Positions 63,690 to 64,000 of a stretch of 64,000 nucleotides of DNA are shown here, one piece after another. Position 1 is the first letter of the stretch. Each line of letters starts with the position of its first letter. Both the position numbers and the translations under genes were made by a program. The notes under the pieces were generated by a model. The model searched no databases and was not told the origin of the DNA. It saw only the letters and a list, made by a program, of their open reading frames with translations. Source of the DNA: Dermacentor variabilis (Eukaryota > Arthropoda > Arachnida > Ixodida > Ixodidae); assembly GCF_050947875.1 (NCBI RefSeq), contig NC_134571.1, positions 228,480,024-228,544,023 of the forward strand, written 5' to 3'.

Positions 63690-63885
63690 AGGTGCACGGC
63701 ACCTCAAACGAAAAAGTGCAGGGGGTGCCGGGCTGCACCCACTCGCTGCAAGGTTCAAGGGTGCAGTGCACCACGGCGGCACCTTGCCTTGCACCCCGTT
63801 CAATCGAGCACGGGGGTGCAGGGTGCACTGCTGCACCTCGGGGAATCAAAGGTCTAGGTGCAGTGCACCGTGAATAGGTGCAGAA
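63690..63885. repeat. GGTGCA-rich imperfect repeat region
   Basis: GGTGCA, GTGCAG or their complements recur about fifteen times in 200 bp without a fixed period (GGTGCAGGGTGCACTGCTGC, AGGTGCAGTGCACCGTG). Frames on both strands are by-products. Confidence 0.75.
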
Positions 63886-64000
63886 GTTTCAGAGAGACTT
63901 GGCTGAATCGAAGAGACCTAATCATCCTCCCACCGAGCATTTCGTCTGCTAGGCGCCGAACCAGGCGGGAGTTGGGAAGTTGGGAGCGATCATCGCTCGT
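63886..64000. other. Right edge, nothing recognised
   Basis: About 115 bases with no motif. Confidence 0.3.

Overview
This window looks like arthropod nuclear DNA, most probably from a hard tick. The best single clue is two copies of a tRNA-headed SINE (about 1623-1865 and 18976-19214) that I recognise as the Ruka type known from Rhipicephalus. The mix of Ty3/gypsy elements, RNase H-bearing LINEs, Penelope-like elements (PLEs) and a mariner fits that. The tick call is inference from recalled family resemblance. I find no convincing host gene. One 77-codon open frame at 39704-39937 is the only non-transposon candidate, and it is weak.

Layout. 1-400: tail of a LINE. 1623-1865: SINE. 2020-5935 (-): decayed gypsy element A. 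6115-7320 and 7353-10050 (-): two LINE remnants with RNase H. 10051-11665: 243-bp tandem satellite abutting the second LINE. 11745-14285 (-): an RTE-like LINE split by a 1.4-kb composite insertion with a 10-bp target duplication. 16131-18591: Penelope element PLE-1 with inverted terminal arms. 18976-19214: second SINE. 23528-28417 (-): gypsy element B with both LTRs. 29155-30010 (+): decayed LINE. 30394-31580 (-): dead mariner. 31681-31834: hairpin mini-element. 33109-35944 (-): complete Penelope element PLE-2 with an intact 789-codon frame. 36082-38925: PLE scraps and unclassified repeats.

Right half. 40060-55425 (+) is gypsy element D. Its gag is split by LINE sequence (about 40943-50256), and that LINE is in turn split by a 7,079-bp LTR element (42703-49781). 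The inner element is the highlight: equal-length LTRs that look identical, a 4-bp target duplication, a tRNA-Leu-type primer site and one uninterrupted 1,512-codon Gag-Pol frame. In that frame the integrase lies before the reverse transcriptase, the reversed order known from Gmr1-type Ty3/gypsy elements. 56640-62290 (-) is gypsy element E, broken into three pieces by two PLE insertions. A 179-bp MITE-like element and GGTGCA-rich repeats complete the window.

How the parts relate. The record is one of repeated nesting: outer gypsy, then LINE, then Gmr1-like element, with PLEs as late arrivals elsewhere. Target-site duplications and resumed reading frames allow the relative order to be read. The Gmr1-like element and PLE-2 look young and possibly active; nearly everything else is broken by stops and frameshifts.
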